From: Microbacterium testaceum
GTDB taxonomy: Bacteria; Actinomycetota; Actinomycetes; Actinomycetales; Microbacteriaceae
Direction: 5' to 3'
Assembly (NCBI RefSeq): GCF_003075375.1
Contig: NZ_QDFT01000024.1
Coordinates: forward strand, 1-47,435
Length of the DNA stretch: 47,435 bases
Shown: piece by piece, positions 23,787 through 31,973 of the stretch
Layout: each line of letters opens with the position of its first letter
Position numbering within the stretch: position 1 is the first letter of the stretch
Program-made: the position numbers and the translations under genes
Notes under the pieces: generated by a model
What the model saw: only the letters and a program-made list of their open reading frames with translations
The model's database searches: none
What the model was told of the DNA's origin: nothing

Positions 23787-24452
23787 ATGGCGGCACTGCT
23801 GCGCCGATACGGCGCCGGCGCGCGGTGGTACGACGTGCTCTCGGGCGAGCGCTGGGTGTATCGGGCGGGCCGTGAGGCCGGCATCCGTCTGCTCGATCCG
23901 CGCCCGGGCGACGTCGTGATCGACCTGGGGTGCGGCACCGGCCTCAACTTCCCCGCGCTCATCGCGGCGGTCGGTCCGACCGGCCGCGTGATCGGCGTCG
24001 ACCGCAGCGCCGACATGCTCTCCGTCGCCCGCCGCCGGATCGCCACCGCCGGATGGCACGACACCGTGACGCTGGTCGAGGCGGACGCCGCGACGCTCGA
24101 CCCCGCCGTCCTGCGCGCCGCCGCCGGAGGGCGAGGGGCGGATGCCGTCTTCTCGACGTATGCGCTGAGCGTGATCCCCGAGCGCGCCGAGGCGTGGCGC
24201 CGCGCGACCGCGGCGGTGCGCGCGGGCGGACGCGCGGGCGTCGTCGACATGCAGCGGCCGCGTGGGCGGTGGCGCGTGCTCGAGCCCCTGGCCCTGCTCG
24301 CGTGCGCGACCGGCGGCGCCGACATCGACGCGCACCCGTGGCGCCTGCTCGAGCGCGACGCCGCCGATCCGCCGCGCGTCGCCCGCGCCGAGCGCAAGGG
24401 CGGGCACCTGGTGGCCGTCGCCGCCGCGCTCGCGCCCTCGGTCACCGCCTGA
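23787..24452 (+). CDS. Class I SAM-dependent methyltransferase
   Basis: 221 residues. SAM-binding motif I is VIDLGCGTGLNFPAL (about 43-57), followed by the acidic end of strand 2 in VIGVDRSADML. The start YGAGARWYDVLSGERWVYR resembles the ubiquinone/menaquinone (UbiE)-like and phospholipid N-methyltransferase groups. The neighbouring VTT and phosphatidyltransferase genes make a lipid substrate thinkable, but they lie beyond the convergent oxidoreductase and may be unrelated. Acceptor unknown. Confidence 0.83.
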   Translation: MAALLRRYGAGARWYDVLSGERWVYRAGREAGIRLLDPRPGDVVIDLGCGTGLNFPALIAAVGPTGRVIGVDRSADMLSVARRRIATAGWHDTVTLVEADAATLDPAVLRAAAGGRGADAVFSTYALSVIPERAEAWRRATAAVRAGGRAGVVDMQRPRGRWRVLEPLALLACATGGADIDAHPWRLLERDAADPPRVARAERKGGHLVAVAAALAPSVTA

Positions 24453-24495
24453 CCCCTACCCCCCGTCCCCCGCGCCCTCGCGCGCCCCACTCACC

Positions 24496-24559
24496 CGTCG
24501 AGTGTCCAAAACACACCGCACCACCGCGACACCGCGCGGCGTTTCCTGGACACTCGACG
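24496..24559. repeat. Intergenic palindrome, copy 1 (CGTCGAGTGTCCA family)
   Basis: CGTCGAGTGTCCA (24496-24508) is the perfect inverse of 24547-24559, with 38 nt between the arms. It lies between two convergent genes, so it could act as a bidirectional terminator here. Two more copies occur at 36164 and 44924. Confidence 0.75.
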
Positions 24560-24581
24560 AGTCCGGCGGGCGACCGCGCGC

Positions 24582-25604
24582 TCAGCGCAGCCGGCGCGCG
24601 ATCTCGGCGAGAGCTTCGGCGAACGGCTCCTCGGCGCCCTCGCGACCGCCCGACAGGTTGACGCCGACGACGCCCGGCACCGCGAGCATCTGCTGCGCCA
24701 TCTCCACCGCGAGCGCGATCCCCTCCGCCCGCGGGTCGCGCGCGCGCCGCACGCGCTCCACGAAGCCCTCGGGCAGCGCCAGGGTCGTGAACGACTCCAG
24801 CAGGTCGGCCGACGCGTGGTCGACGACCACCGGCACGCAGGGGATGTACCGGATGCCGTCGCCCGCCTCGTCGACGAACCGGCGGACGGGCGCCGCCCCG
24901 CCGGCGTGATTGACGAAGCACACGTCCGCTCCCGCCCGGATCTTCTCGCGCAGCCGTGCCGCGCGTCGATCCACCGGCGGAGCCGCCGGTGAGGCGGCCA
25001 CCGACACCACGTGCCCGGCGGCGCGGGCCAGGGCGGTCGCCTCCGTCGAATCGAGGTCGAACACCGGCGCGGCATCCGGCCGGTGTCCCGTGCGCGTGTG
25101 GTCGCCGGTCACGCAGTGCACACCGGCGACCCCCTCGACCGCGAGGGCCGCGAGCTCGCCCTCGATCGCCACGCGATTACGGTCGCGCATGTTCAATCCC
25201 GTCCAGACGCGCAGGCCCCGCCGCTGCAGCAGGTGCGCGCGGTAAGCCGGAGGGAACTGCACCCGCGCGTTTCCCGCGTCGCCGGCCAGGACGGCATCCA
25301 CCTCTCCGGCGAGGATCGCCGCACCCCGATCGATGGATGCCACGCTCAACGCCCGCACAGGAAGATCGGCCACCACCCAGGGACGGGTGCCGAGGGCGTC
25401 GAGGGTCTGCGCGGCGGCGGCCGTGCGCGCAGCCGGGGCCACGCCGGTCGTGCGGTCGAGACCCGTCCACGGCACGGTCGGGCGGGGGAGGAACGCGCAG
25501 AGGTGCCCCGCGTCGACCTCGCACGATCCGTCGAAGCCGACACCGCCGCAGGGCCCGTACTCCATGCTCTTCGGGCAGGTGTCGATGAGGGGCAGCTCGC
25601 TCAT
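24582..25604 (-). CDS. Methylenetetrahydrofolate reductase-like protein with N-terminal cysteine domain
   Basis: 340 residues. The first ~40 are cysteine-rich: CPKSMEYGPCGGV, then SCEV and LCAF. This is the MTHFR_C-type domain that normally forms a separate or C-terminal module. It is followed by a TIM barrel of the MTHFR type, with GLNMRDRNRVAIEGEL, GVHCVTGDHTRTGHR and VCFVNHAGG. Such proteins occur in one-carbon and O-demethylation pathways, where the cysteines may bind metal or a partner. Housekeeping MetF looks different, so a special C1 role is likely but not shown. Leaderless transcription is expected from TACACT at 25617-25612. Confidence 0.8.
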   Translation of the reverse strand: MSELPLIDTCPKSMEYGPCGGVGFDGSCEVDAGHLCAFLPRPTVPWTGLDRTTGVAPAARTAAAAQTLDALGTRPWVVADLPVRALSVASIDRGAAILAGEVDAVLAGDAGNARVQFPPAYRAHLLQRRGLRVWTGLNMRDRNRVAIEGELAALAVEGVAGVHCVTGDHTRTGHRPDAAPVFDLDSTEATALARAAGHVVSVAASPAAPPVDRRAARLREKIRAGADVCFVNHAGGAAPVRRFVDEAGDGIRYIPCVPVVVDHASADLLESFTTLALPEGFVERVRRARDPRAEGIALAVEMAQQMLAVPGVVGVNLSGGREGAEEPFAEALAEIARRLR

Positions 25605-25611
25605 GCCCGGC

Positions 25612-25617
25612 AGTGTA
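25612..25617 (-). promoter_or_regulatory. -10 element TACACT, leaderless start of the MTHFR-like gene
   Basis: TACACT on the - strand is followed by 7 nt and the ATG at 25604. No ribosome binding site is present. It lies only 21 bp from the operator of the divergent xanthine operon, so the two promoters share one control region. Confidence 0.45.
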
Positions 25618-25637
25618 CGAATGCGGTGTTTCGGCGG

Positions 25638-25656
25638 ATGTTCATGACGGCAACAT
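25638..25656 (+). promoter_or_regulatory. Purine-regulon operator, copy 1
   Basis: ATGTT-N9-AACAT, with spacer CATGACGGC. It lies inside a longer palindrome (TTTCGGC left, GCCGAAA right). Exactly 19 bp separate it from the -10 TAGGCT at 25676, so its inner half covers the -35 position. The same module stands before allB and uraD. Confidence 0.65.
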
Positions 25657-25675
25657 CGCCGAAACGCGCGGTGCC

Positions 25676-25681
25676 TAGGCT
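25676..25681 (+). promoter_or_regulatory. -10 element TAGGCT of the xanthine operon
   Basis: TAGGCT within GGTGCCTAGGCT; the allB promoter has GGTGCCTAACGT at the same place. The leader is ~25 nt and contains GGAGG before the ATG at 25713. Confidence 0.55.
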
Positions 25682-25712
25682 CGCCTCCACCCGCAGCACC
25701 CCGGAGGTCGCC

Positions 25713-26327
25713 ATGATCACGGCCGGCACCACGTTCGGTTCCGACATCGACGACGTCGACGCACTCGTCGACGATCCCCTCGCCCTGCTCTCACGGTGGC
25801 TGCCCCCGCACGACGGCGAGCTGCGGCCCCTCGCGGCGTTGTCGACGATCGGCCGGGACGGCCTGCCGTCGCTGCGGCACGTGCTCGTGAGCGACCGGGA
25901 TGCCACGGGCCTGTACTTCCACACCGATTCCGCGAGCGCGAAGGTCGCCGAGATTACGGCGAACCCGGTCGCGGCGATGGCGGTGGCGTGGCCCGAGGTG
26001 GGTCGTCAGCTGGTCGTGCGCGGGATCGTCGAGCGGGTCGCCCCGGCCGACGCCGCCGTCGCCTACCGGCAACGCTCGCGGTACCTGCAGCTGCTCGCGT
26101 GGGTGAACACGAACGACAACGCCGAGCTCCCCGTCGAGGCGCGACGGCACCTGTGGGCCGAGTTCGACGCCGCCCACCCCGCGCTCGATCCGCCCGAGCG
26201 GTGGGCCGGGTTCCGTCTGCGGCCGGTGACGGTGACGTTCTGGCGCGGCGACGCGGCGGGACAGAGCACGCGCCAGCACTACACGCTGACCGACGGTCGT
26301 TGGTCGGGCCGGATCCTGGCGGGCTGA
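25713..26327 (+). CDS. Pyridoxamine 5'-phosphate oxidase family protein
   Basis: 204 residues from ATG 25713, with GGAGG 5 nt upstream. The flavin-binding split barrel is visible in PLAALSTIGRDGLPSLRHVLVSDRD, FHTDSASAKVAEI and AMAVAWPEVGRQLVVRG. The C-terminal dimer part reads WAGFRLRPVTVTFWRGD, much like PdxH. PdxH oxidises pyridoxamine/pyridoxine phosphate to PLP using FMN. It opens the xanthine dehydrogenase operon (3 nt to the next gene) under the purine-regulon operator. PLP is the cofactor of the PucG aminotransferase in the same regulon, so supply of PLP is a reasonable guess. A different flavin reaction on a purine product cannot be excluded. Confidence 0.82.
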   Translation: MITAGTTFGSDIDDVDALVDDPLALLSRWLPPHDGELRPLAALSTIGRDGLPSLRHVLVSDRDATGLYFHTDSASAKVAEITANPVAAMAVAWPEVGRQLVVRGIVERVAPADAAVAYRQRSRYLQLLAWVNTNDNAELPVEARRHLWAEFDAAHPALDPPERWAGFRLRPVTVTFWRGDAAGQSTRQHYTLTDGRWSGRILAG

Positions 26328-26330
26328 GGC

Positions 26331-27164
26331 ATGGACATCACCACCGTCACCTCGTTCCGCCCCGCCCGTTCGCGCGCCGACCTCGCCCTCGCCCCGGGAG
26401 AGGTGGTGATCGCGGGCGGCACGTGGCTCATGAGCGAGCCGCAGCCCGGCACGACGGGTTTCGTCGACCTGACCACCCTCGAGTGGCCCGACCTCGAGGT
26501 GACCGACGAGGGTCTGCGGATCGCCGCGACCTGCACGATCGCGCGGCTGCTCGACTGGGTCGAGGGCGAGGCGCCGTCCGCCTGGACCTCTCTCGCGCTC
26601 GCTCGTCCCGCCGCGGACGCCCTGCTGGCATCCTTCAAGATCTGGAACACCGCCACGGTGGGCGGCAACGTCTGCCAGGCCTTCGCGGCGGGCGCGATGA
26701 TCGCGCTGCTCTCGACACTGGATGCCACGGCCCTGATCTGGACGCCCGACGGCGGCGAGCGCCGCGTCGCCGTCGCCAACCTCGTGATCGACGACGCCGC
26801 GACCTCGCTCGCGCCCGGAGAGGTCGTCCGCGCCCTCGATGTGCCCGCGAACGCGCTGCGCGCACGGGTCGGCCTGCAGAAGATCGCGCTCGCCGAGCTG
26901 GGCCGTTCGGGGGCCGTGGTGACGGCGCGGGTCGATCCGGACGGGTCGGCGGTGTTCGTGCTGACCGCCGCGGTGCGTCGCCCGCGCGTGCTGCGTTTCG
27001 CGCGCGTTCCTGGTGCCGGAGAGCTGCGGGATGCCATCGCCTCCGCGAGCGACTTCTACACCGACCCGCTGGGCAGCGCCGACTGGCGCCGCGGCGTGAG
27101 CGTCGTGCTCGCCGAGCGGTTGCGCCAGGGCTTCGTCCTCGATCGCCGGGAGGACGCCGCGTGA
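26331..27164 (+). CDS. Xanthine dehydrogenase FAD-binding subunit
   Basis: 277 residues of the molybdopterin-dehydrogenase FAD domain family. Visible are VVIAGGTWLMSEPQPG (glycine-rich FAD loop), ASFKIWNTATVGGNVCQAFAAG and the C-terminal CO-dehydrogenase flavoprotein part (VGLQKIALAELGRSGAVV). The subunit passes electrons from the Fe-S clusters to NAD+ or another acceptor. It starts 3 nt after the PNPOx-like gene, and its stop overlaps the next start as GTGA. FAD and Mo/Fe-S parts on separate genes is a common bacterial layout. Confidence 0.9.
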   Translation: MDITTVTSFRPARSRADLALAPGEVVIAGGTWLMSEPQPGTTGFVDLTTLEWPDLEVTDEGLRIAATCTIARLLDWVEGEAPSAWTSLALARPAADALLASFKIWNTATVGGNVCQAFAAGAMIALLSTLDATALIWTPDGGERRVAVANLVIDDAATSLAPGEVVRALDVPANALRARVGLQKIALAELGRSGAVVTARVDPDGSAVFVLTAAVRRPRVLRFARVPGAGELRDAIASASDFYTDPLGSADWRRGVSVVLAERLRQGFVLDRREDAA

Positions 27165-29977
27165 GGTTCACCGTCAACGGCTCCCCCGTCGAGGCGGAGC
27201 CGCTCCCCGGCCAGTGCGCGCGCACGCTTCTGCGGCAGACCGGCCACGTCGAGGTGAAGAAGGGCTGCGACGCGGGTGACTGCGGCGCCTGCTCGGTGCT
27301 GCTCGACGGCACGCCGACGCACTCGTGCATCGTCCCGGCGATGCGCCTCGAGGGGCGGACGATCACGACGGCCGCAGGACTCGCTCCGGACGACGACCTG
27401 CACCCGGTGCAGCAGGCCCTCGCCACGGGCTTCGGCTTCCAGTGCGGCTTCTGCACCCCGGGCATGAGCGTGACGGCGTCCACCCTGACCGCCGACGACA
27501 TCGACGACCTCGACCGCCGCATGAAGGGGAACCTCTGCCGCTGCACCGGCTACCGCCCGATCCGCGAGGCGATCCGGGCCTCGGTCCTCGGTCCCGTGCG
27601 CGAGACGGGTTCCGGATGCCGCGACCAGGCCGCCGCGTCCGACGGCTGCGCGGGCGCGTGCGGCGACGCCCCGGCATCCCCGTCGATCGAGACCGTCGGC
27701 GCCTCGGTGGTGCCCGAGGCCGCGCGCCGCATCGTGCAGGGTCGGGAACCGTTCACCCTCGACGAGCCGGTGCCCGGCGGGCCTCCCCTCGTGCTGCGGG
27801 TGGTCGTCTCACCGCACGCGCACGCCCGCATCCGGGCGATCGACACCGCGGCGGCCCTGGCCGTACCGGGCGTGGTCGCCGTGTTCACCCACGAGGACGT
27901 CCCCGAGGTGCGGTACTCGACCGGTCGACACGAGCACCGCACCGACGATCCCGATGACACGCGCATGCTCGACGACGTCGTGCGTCACATCGGCCAGCGC
28001 GTCGCCGCCGTGGTGGCGGAGTCGGCCGAGGCCGCCGACGCCGGGTGCCGCGCCGTGCGGGTCGACTACGAGGTGCTGCCAGCGGTGTTCGATCCCGAAG
28101 AGGCCCGCGGGCCCGGCGCTCCGCTCCTGCACCCCGATCGCACCGCCGAAGAACGGGTGATGGATGCCACCCGCAACGTCGTGGCGGGTTTCCACACGGG
28201 GCACGGGGGCGACATCGACGAGGCGCTGGCGGCCAGTCACGTCACCGTGTCGGGCGAGTGGCGTTCGTCCCGTGTGACGCATGCGGCACTCGAGACGCAC
28301 GCGGCGGTCGGCTGGCTCGACGACGACGGGCGGCTCGTGATCCGCTCCTCGACGCAGGTGCCCTTCCTCACCCGCGACGAGATCGCGCACGTCTTCGGCC
28401 TCGAGCGCGATCGCGTGCGCGTGCTCGCCGCGCGGGTCGGCGGCGGCTTCGGCGGCAAGCAGGAGCTGTTCACCGAGGACCTCACCGCCCTCGCGGTGCT
28501 GAGGCTGGGGCGACCGGTCGCGTACGAGTTCTCGCGCACCGACCAGTTCGTCCGCGCCTCGCTCCGGCATCCCATGCGCGTGCGCGCGACCCTGGGGGCG
28601 GATGCCGACGGCCGATTGACCGCGATGAAGCTCGACGTGCTGAGCGACACCGGCGCCTACGGCAACCACGCGATCGGCGTGCTGTTCCACTCGTGCGCCG
28701 AGTCGACGACGCTGTACCGCGTCCCGACGAAGTGGATCGACGCCGAGGCGGTCTACACGAACAACCCGCCGTCGGGAGCGTTCCGCGGATACGGGCTCGG
28801 GCAGGTGGTGTTCGCGGTCGAGTCCGCGATGGACGCGCTCGCGCAGGAGCTCGATCTCGATCCCTTCGACCTGCGTCGCCTCAACGCGGTGCGCGAGGGC
28901 GACTCCCTGCACCCCGACGACGACGAGAAGTACGAAGAAGACCTGATCTGGGGCAGCTACGGCCTCGATCAGTGCCTCGACCTCGCGCAGGACGCCCTGC
29001 GCCGCGGAAACGGGGTCGATGCCCCCGCGGGCTGGCTGGTCGGCGAGGGCATGGCGACCGCGATGATCGCGACGATGGCTCCCCGCGGGCACATCGCCCA
29101 CACCACCGCCACCCTGCGCTCGGACGGCACCTTCTTGCTGCGGGTGGGCACGGCCGAGTTCGGCAACGGCACGTCGACGGTGCACCGTCAGATCGCGGCG
29201 ACGGTGCTGGATGCCCCTCCCGACCGTCTCGAGCTGTGGGCCGCCGACACCGACGCGGTCCGCCACGACACGGGTGCCTTCGCGTCGGCGGGCACGGTCG
29301 TGGCCGGCAAGGCGCTGCACGCCGCCTGTGTCGCGCTGCGGCGACGCATGACCGAGATCGCCGCCGACCTCTCGGGAGGGGATGCCACGACCGCCGAGAT
29401 GTCGGCATCCGGTGTCCTTGTCGGCGACGAGGTCGTCTCGTGGGACCGCATCGTGGCGGCGGCCCCCGCCTCGCTGCTCGACGAAAACGGCCTGACGGCC
29501 GACGGAGCGGAGTTCGGCGACCTGCGCTCGCTCGCCTTCAACGTCCACGCGGTGCGGGTGGCGGTGGATGCCGAGACGGGAACGGTGCGGGTGCTGCAGT
29601 CGGTGCAGAGCGCAGACGCGGGCGTGGTGATCAACCCCGCGCAGTGTCGCGGCCAGATCGAGGGCGGAGCCGCTCAGGCGCTCGGCGGAGCGCTGTACGA
29701 AGAGGTGCTGCTCGAGGACGGCGTGGTGAAGAACCCGGTGTTCCGCACCTACCGGGTGCCGCAGTTCGCCGACGTGCCCGACACCGAGGTGCTCTTCGCC
29801 CGGACCGACGACACCCTGGGCCCGTTCGGAGCCAAGTCGATGAGCGAATCGCCGTACAACCCCGTGGGCGCGGCGATCGGCAATGCGGTGTCGCGCGCCC
29901 TGGGACGGCGCGGCTACGAGCTGCCGTTCTCGCGTGACCGGGTGTGGCGTCTCGCCGCCGAGCGGGAGCAGCCCTAG
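27161..29977 (+). CDS. Xanthine dehydrogenase, fused [2Fe-2S] and molybdopterin subunit
   Basis: 938 residues from GTG 27161. Residues 1-75 form a plant-type [2Fe-2S] domain (Cys36, Cys41, Cys44, Cys56). Residues 76-150 hold the second cluster (GFCTPGM and NLCRCTGYRP; Cys95, Cys98, Cys126, Cys128). A cysteine-rich linker (about 153-168) leads to the molybdopterin domains, with GGGFGGKQE and AFRGYGLGQ. The late GAKSMSESPYNPVG supplies the likely catalytic glutamate. The enzyme oxidises hypoxanthine or xanthine to urate in the cytoplasm. Fusion of the small Fe-S unit to the Mo unit, with FAD separate, is an uncommon but known arrangement. No xdhC maturation gene is in the window. Confidence 0.9.
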   Translation: MRFTVNGSPVEAEPLPGQCARTLLRQTGHVEVKKGCDAGDCGACSVLLDGTPTHSCIVPAMRLEGRTITTAAGLAPDDDLHPVQQALATGFGFQCGFCTPGMSVTASTLTADDIDDLDRRMKGNLCRCTGYRPIREAIRASVLGPVRETGSGCRDQAAASDGCAGACGDAPASPSIETVGASVVPEAARRIVQGREPFTLDEPVPGGPPLVLRVVVSPHAHARIRAIDTAAALAVPGVVAVFTHEDVPEVRYSTGRHEHRTDDPDDTRMLDDVVRHIGQRVAAVVAESAEAADAGCRAVRVDYEVLPAVFDPEEARGPGAPLLHPDRTAEERVMDATRNVVAGFHTGHGGDIDEALAASHVTVSGEWRSSRVTHAALETHAAVGWLDDDGRLVIRSSTQVPFLTRDEIAHVFGLERDRVRVLAARVGGGFGGKQELFTEDLTALAVLRLGRPVAYEFSRTDQFVRASLRHPMRVRATLGADADGRLTAMKLDVLSDTGAYGNHAIGVLFHSCAESTTLYRVPTKWIDAEAVYTNNPPSGAFRGYGLGQVVFAVESAMDALAQELDLDPFDLRRLNAVREGDSLHPDDDEKYEEDLIWGSYGLDQCLDLAQDALRRGNGVDAPAGWLVGEGMATAMIATMAPRGHIAHTTATLRSDGTFLLRVGTAEFGNGTSTVHRQIAATVLDAPPDRLELWAADTDAVRHDTGAFASAGTVVAGKALHAACVALRRRMTEIAADLSGGDATTAEMSASGVLVGDEVVSWDRIVAAAPASLLDENGLTADGAEFGDLRSLAFNVHAVRVAVDAETGTVRVLQSVQSADAGVVINPAQCRGQIEGGAAQALGGALYEEVLLEDGVVKNPVFRTYRVPQFADVPDTEVLFARTDDTLGPFGAKSMSESPYNPVGAAIGNAVSRALGRRGYELPFSRDRVWRLAAEREQP

Positions 29978-29984
29978 GCGCGGT

Positions 29985-30872
29985 TCATCGCCGCGGCGCG
30001 ACGGGCGGCATCTCGACCTCGCCCGGCACCCGACCGCTTTCGCGACGCACCCGGGCCAGGGAACGGGCCGAGGCGAACCCGGAGCGGGCCACCACCTCGT
30101 CCCGGGCGAAGCCCGCGGCGAGGAGCGCATCGGCCACCTCCCAACGACGTCGCCGCACGGCATCCCGGGGTGAGCACCCGTGTCGCGCGAAGACGCGAGC
30201 CAGGTACTGCCGCGAGACCCCCAGGCTCGTCGCCAGGTGCTGCACGGAGAAATCCGCGCGGACGGCCTCGTCTCGAATGACCGCCATCGCGGCCGCGAAC
30301 AGCTCGTGCGAACCACCGGACGACGCACCGGACTCGTCGCGCGCGCGGGCGGCGATCAGCGCGACGCACAGTTTCTCGATCCCCGCGCCCAGCTGTTCCC
30401 GGGCGGACGGGGGTACGCGCGCGACATCGCCCAGGATCGCCTCCGTCGCGGCGGCCAGGGCACTCCAGGACGGCCCGTCGTCGGCCGTGGGCAGGCGGGT
30501 CGCCCCGTCGATCGGCAGATGGGGGGCGGTGATCTCGATCCGGGCGGAGGCGACGACGCTCGTCGCGACGCGAAGGGTGGACGCGGGGTGGACCAGCGCG
30601 TCCCCGGCCCGGGTCGTCTCGGTGCGCTCGTCGTCCGCCCACCCCCAGTCCGTGACTCCTTCGGTCTGCAGCACCACCGTCGACCATCGGTCCCCCTCGG
30701 GACTCGACGAGGGCGACAGCGCCAGCGGCGTGTGCCGCACCCGTCGCAGCGTCACGGAGGGCAGCTCGATCTCGTCGAAGAACAGCACCGGCGTCGACGC
30801 GGCGATCGGTTCGGCGACCAGACCCCGATCGGCGAACCACCGCCGGAGCTCGTCGCCCTCTGCTCGTCCCAT
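29985..30872 (-). CDS. AraC-family transcriptional regulator
   Basis: 295 residues with a GAAAGGGGG ribosome binding site. The C-terminal ~100 residues carry the two helix-turn-helix units (FSVQHLATSLGVSRQYLARVFARHG and a second around ARDEVVARSGFASARSLAR). The N-terminal half has the size and pattern of an AraC-binding-like sensor domain (VLQTEGVTDWGWADDERTETTRAGDALVHP). It converges on the xanthine dehydrogenase gene with a 7-bp gap. It could control that operon, the PhzF gene or something elsewhere; the sequence does not decide. Confidence 0.85.
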   Translation of the reverse strand: MGRAEGDELRRWFADRGLVAEPIAASTPVLFFDEIELPSVTLRRVRHTPLALSPSSSPEGDRWSTVVLQTEGVTDWGWADDERTETTRAGDALVHPASTLRVATSVVASARIEITAPHLPIDGATRLPTADDGPSWSALAAATEAILGDVARVPPSAREQLGAGIEKLCVALIAARARDESGASSGGSHELFAAAMAVIRDEAVRADFSVQHLATSLGVSRQYLARVFARHGCSPRDAVRRRRWEVADALLAAGFARDEVVARSGFASARSLARVRRESGRVPGEVEMPPVAPRR

Positions 30873-31081
30873 CGGTGCCCCCTTTCGGACCCACCCTGGT
30901 CGAGACCGCGGCGCCGGCCGGACCGGCGTGACCGTCGGGGGACCGGGTGGTCGACCGCGAGGTCCGCGCGCCGACGACTCGACGGCGGCGGAGCGCGCGG
31001 TCGACCGTTTCGCCCGCGTGCTCGGCTCGCCCGCACATCGCTCTCACCCGTGCGGGAACCGCGGCTCCGGCGCGATCCGGA

Positions 31082-31939
31082 TCAGAGGGCGACGGCCGTG
31101 CCGCCGACGACGATCCCCCCGGTTGCGGGCACCGCGACGGCGAGCACGCTCGGGCGTCCGACGTGCCGCCCCTGGAGCACGGTGAACGAGAAGGGGGTCG
31201 GCATCCCGAGCCGATCCCGCAGGTACGCCCCGAGGGAGGCGGCCGCGGAGCCGGTCGCCGGGTCTTCGGTGATATCGCCGACCGGGAAGAGGTTGCGCGC
31301 CTCGACCACCGCCCCGTCGGCCACCTCGCCCCCGACGTGCACCACGGTGACCGTGCCCTTCCACCCCTGCTCGTCCATCAGAGCTCGCACGAGCGCGGGA
31401 TCGAAGGAGAAGCCGTCGAACCGCTCGCGCGAGGCCACCGCGACCACCGGATGCAGGTTGCCCGCGAACGACTGGGCGAGCGGCATCCGCGGATCGAGGT
31501 CGGCGTGAGCCAGGCCCAGTAGGCCGAGCAGGCGGTCGGCGACCTCGGGCGCCAGGTCCGACGTGTGCGGCTCGACGCTGGTGAACCCCGCCGACACACG
31601 ACCGGTCGCGTCTCGCGACGTGTCGACGGCGACCACGCCCGCGGCGGTATCGAACACGAATGCGCCCTCGCCCTCGGCCTCGGCGAGCGCCACGGCGGTG
31701 GCGATCGTCGCGTGACCGCAGAACGGAACCTCGGCGCCGGGCGAGAAGTACCGCACGGCGACCCGGCGGCCGGAGCGCTCACCCACGAACGCCGACTCCG
31801 GATGCCCCAGCTCTGCCGCGATGCGCTGCATGTCCGCCTCGGTGAGGGCGGTGGCATCCAGGACGACCCCGGCCGGGTTGCCCCCGCCGGACTGGGCCGC
31901 GAACGCCGAGAACTGCAGGATGTCGGGGTGAACGGTCAT
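31082..31939 (-). CDS. PhzF-family isomerase/epimerase-like protein
   Basis: 285 residues. The N-terminal signature is FSAFAAQSGGGNPAGVVLD, with the catalytic-glutamate region ELGHPESAFV and the second-half mirror motif RNLFPVGDITEDPATGSAA. PhzF isomerises a dihydro-anthranilate in phenazine synthesis, but most family members sit in other, mostly unknown, roles. No other phenazine gene is present. It begins 34 nt after the allantoate amidohydrolase stop and may be the last gene of the allantoin operon. The 209 bp downstream, before the AraC gene, show no gene. Confidence 0.87.
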   Translation of the reverse strand: MTVHPDILQFSAFAAQSGGGNPAGVVLDATALTEADMQRIAAELGHPESAFVGERSGRRVAVRYFSPGAEVPFCGHATIATAVALAEAEGEGAFVFDTAAGVVAVDTSRDATGRVSAGFTSVEPHTSDLAPEVADRLLGLLGLAHADLDPRMPLAQSFAGNLHPVVAVASRERFDGFSFDPALVRALMDEQGWKGTVTVVHVGGEVADGAVVEARNLFPVGDITEDPATGSAAASLGAYLRDRLGMPTPFSFTVLQGRHVGRPSVLAVAVPATGGIVVGGTAVAL

Positions 31940-31973
31940 GCGGCCATTCTCGCGCGGGCGACGCGCGAGGTCG

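Noticed and set aside
25796..27160. Long 5' extension of the molybdopterin subunit frame
   Set aside because: It covers the PNPOx-like and FAD-subunit genes in another frame; the [2Fe-2S] domain begins exactly at GTG 27161, which overlaps the FAD gene stop.
27809..30328. 839-residue - strand frame opposite the xanthine dehydrogenase gene
   Set aside because: High-GC antisense shadow without recognisable domains; it also runs through the AraC gene in the wrong frame.
31082..31939. Phenazine biosynthesis gene
   Set aside because: PhzF relatives are widespread without phenazine synthesis, and no phzA-E/G gene is nearby.
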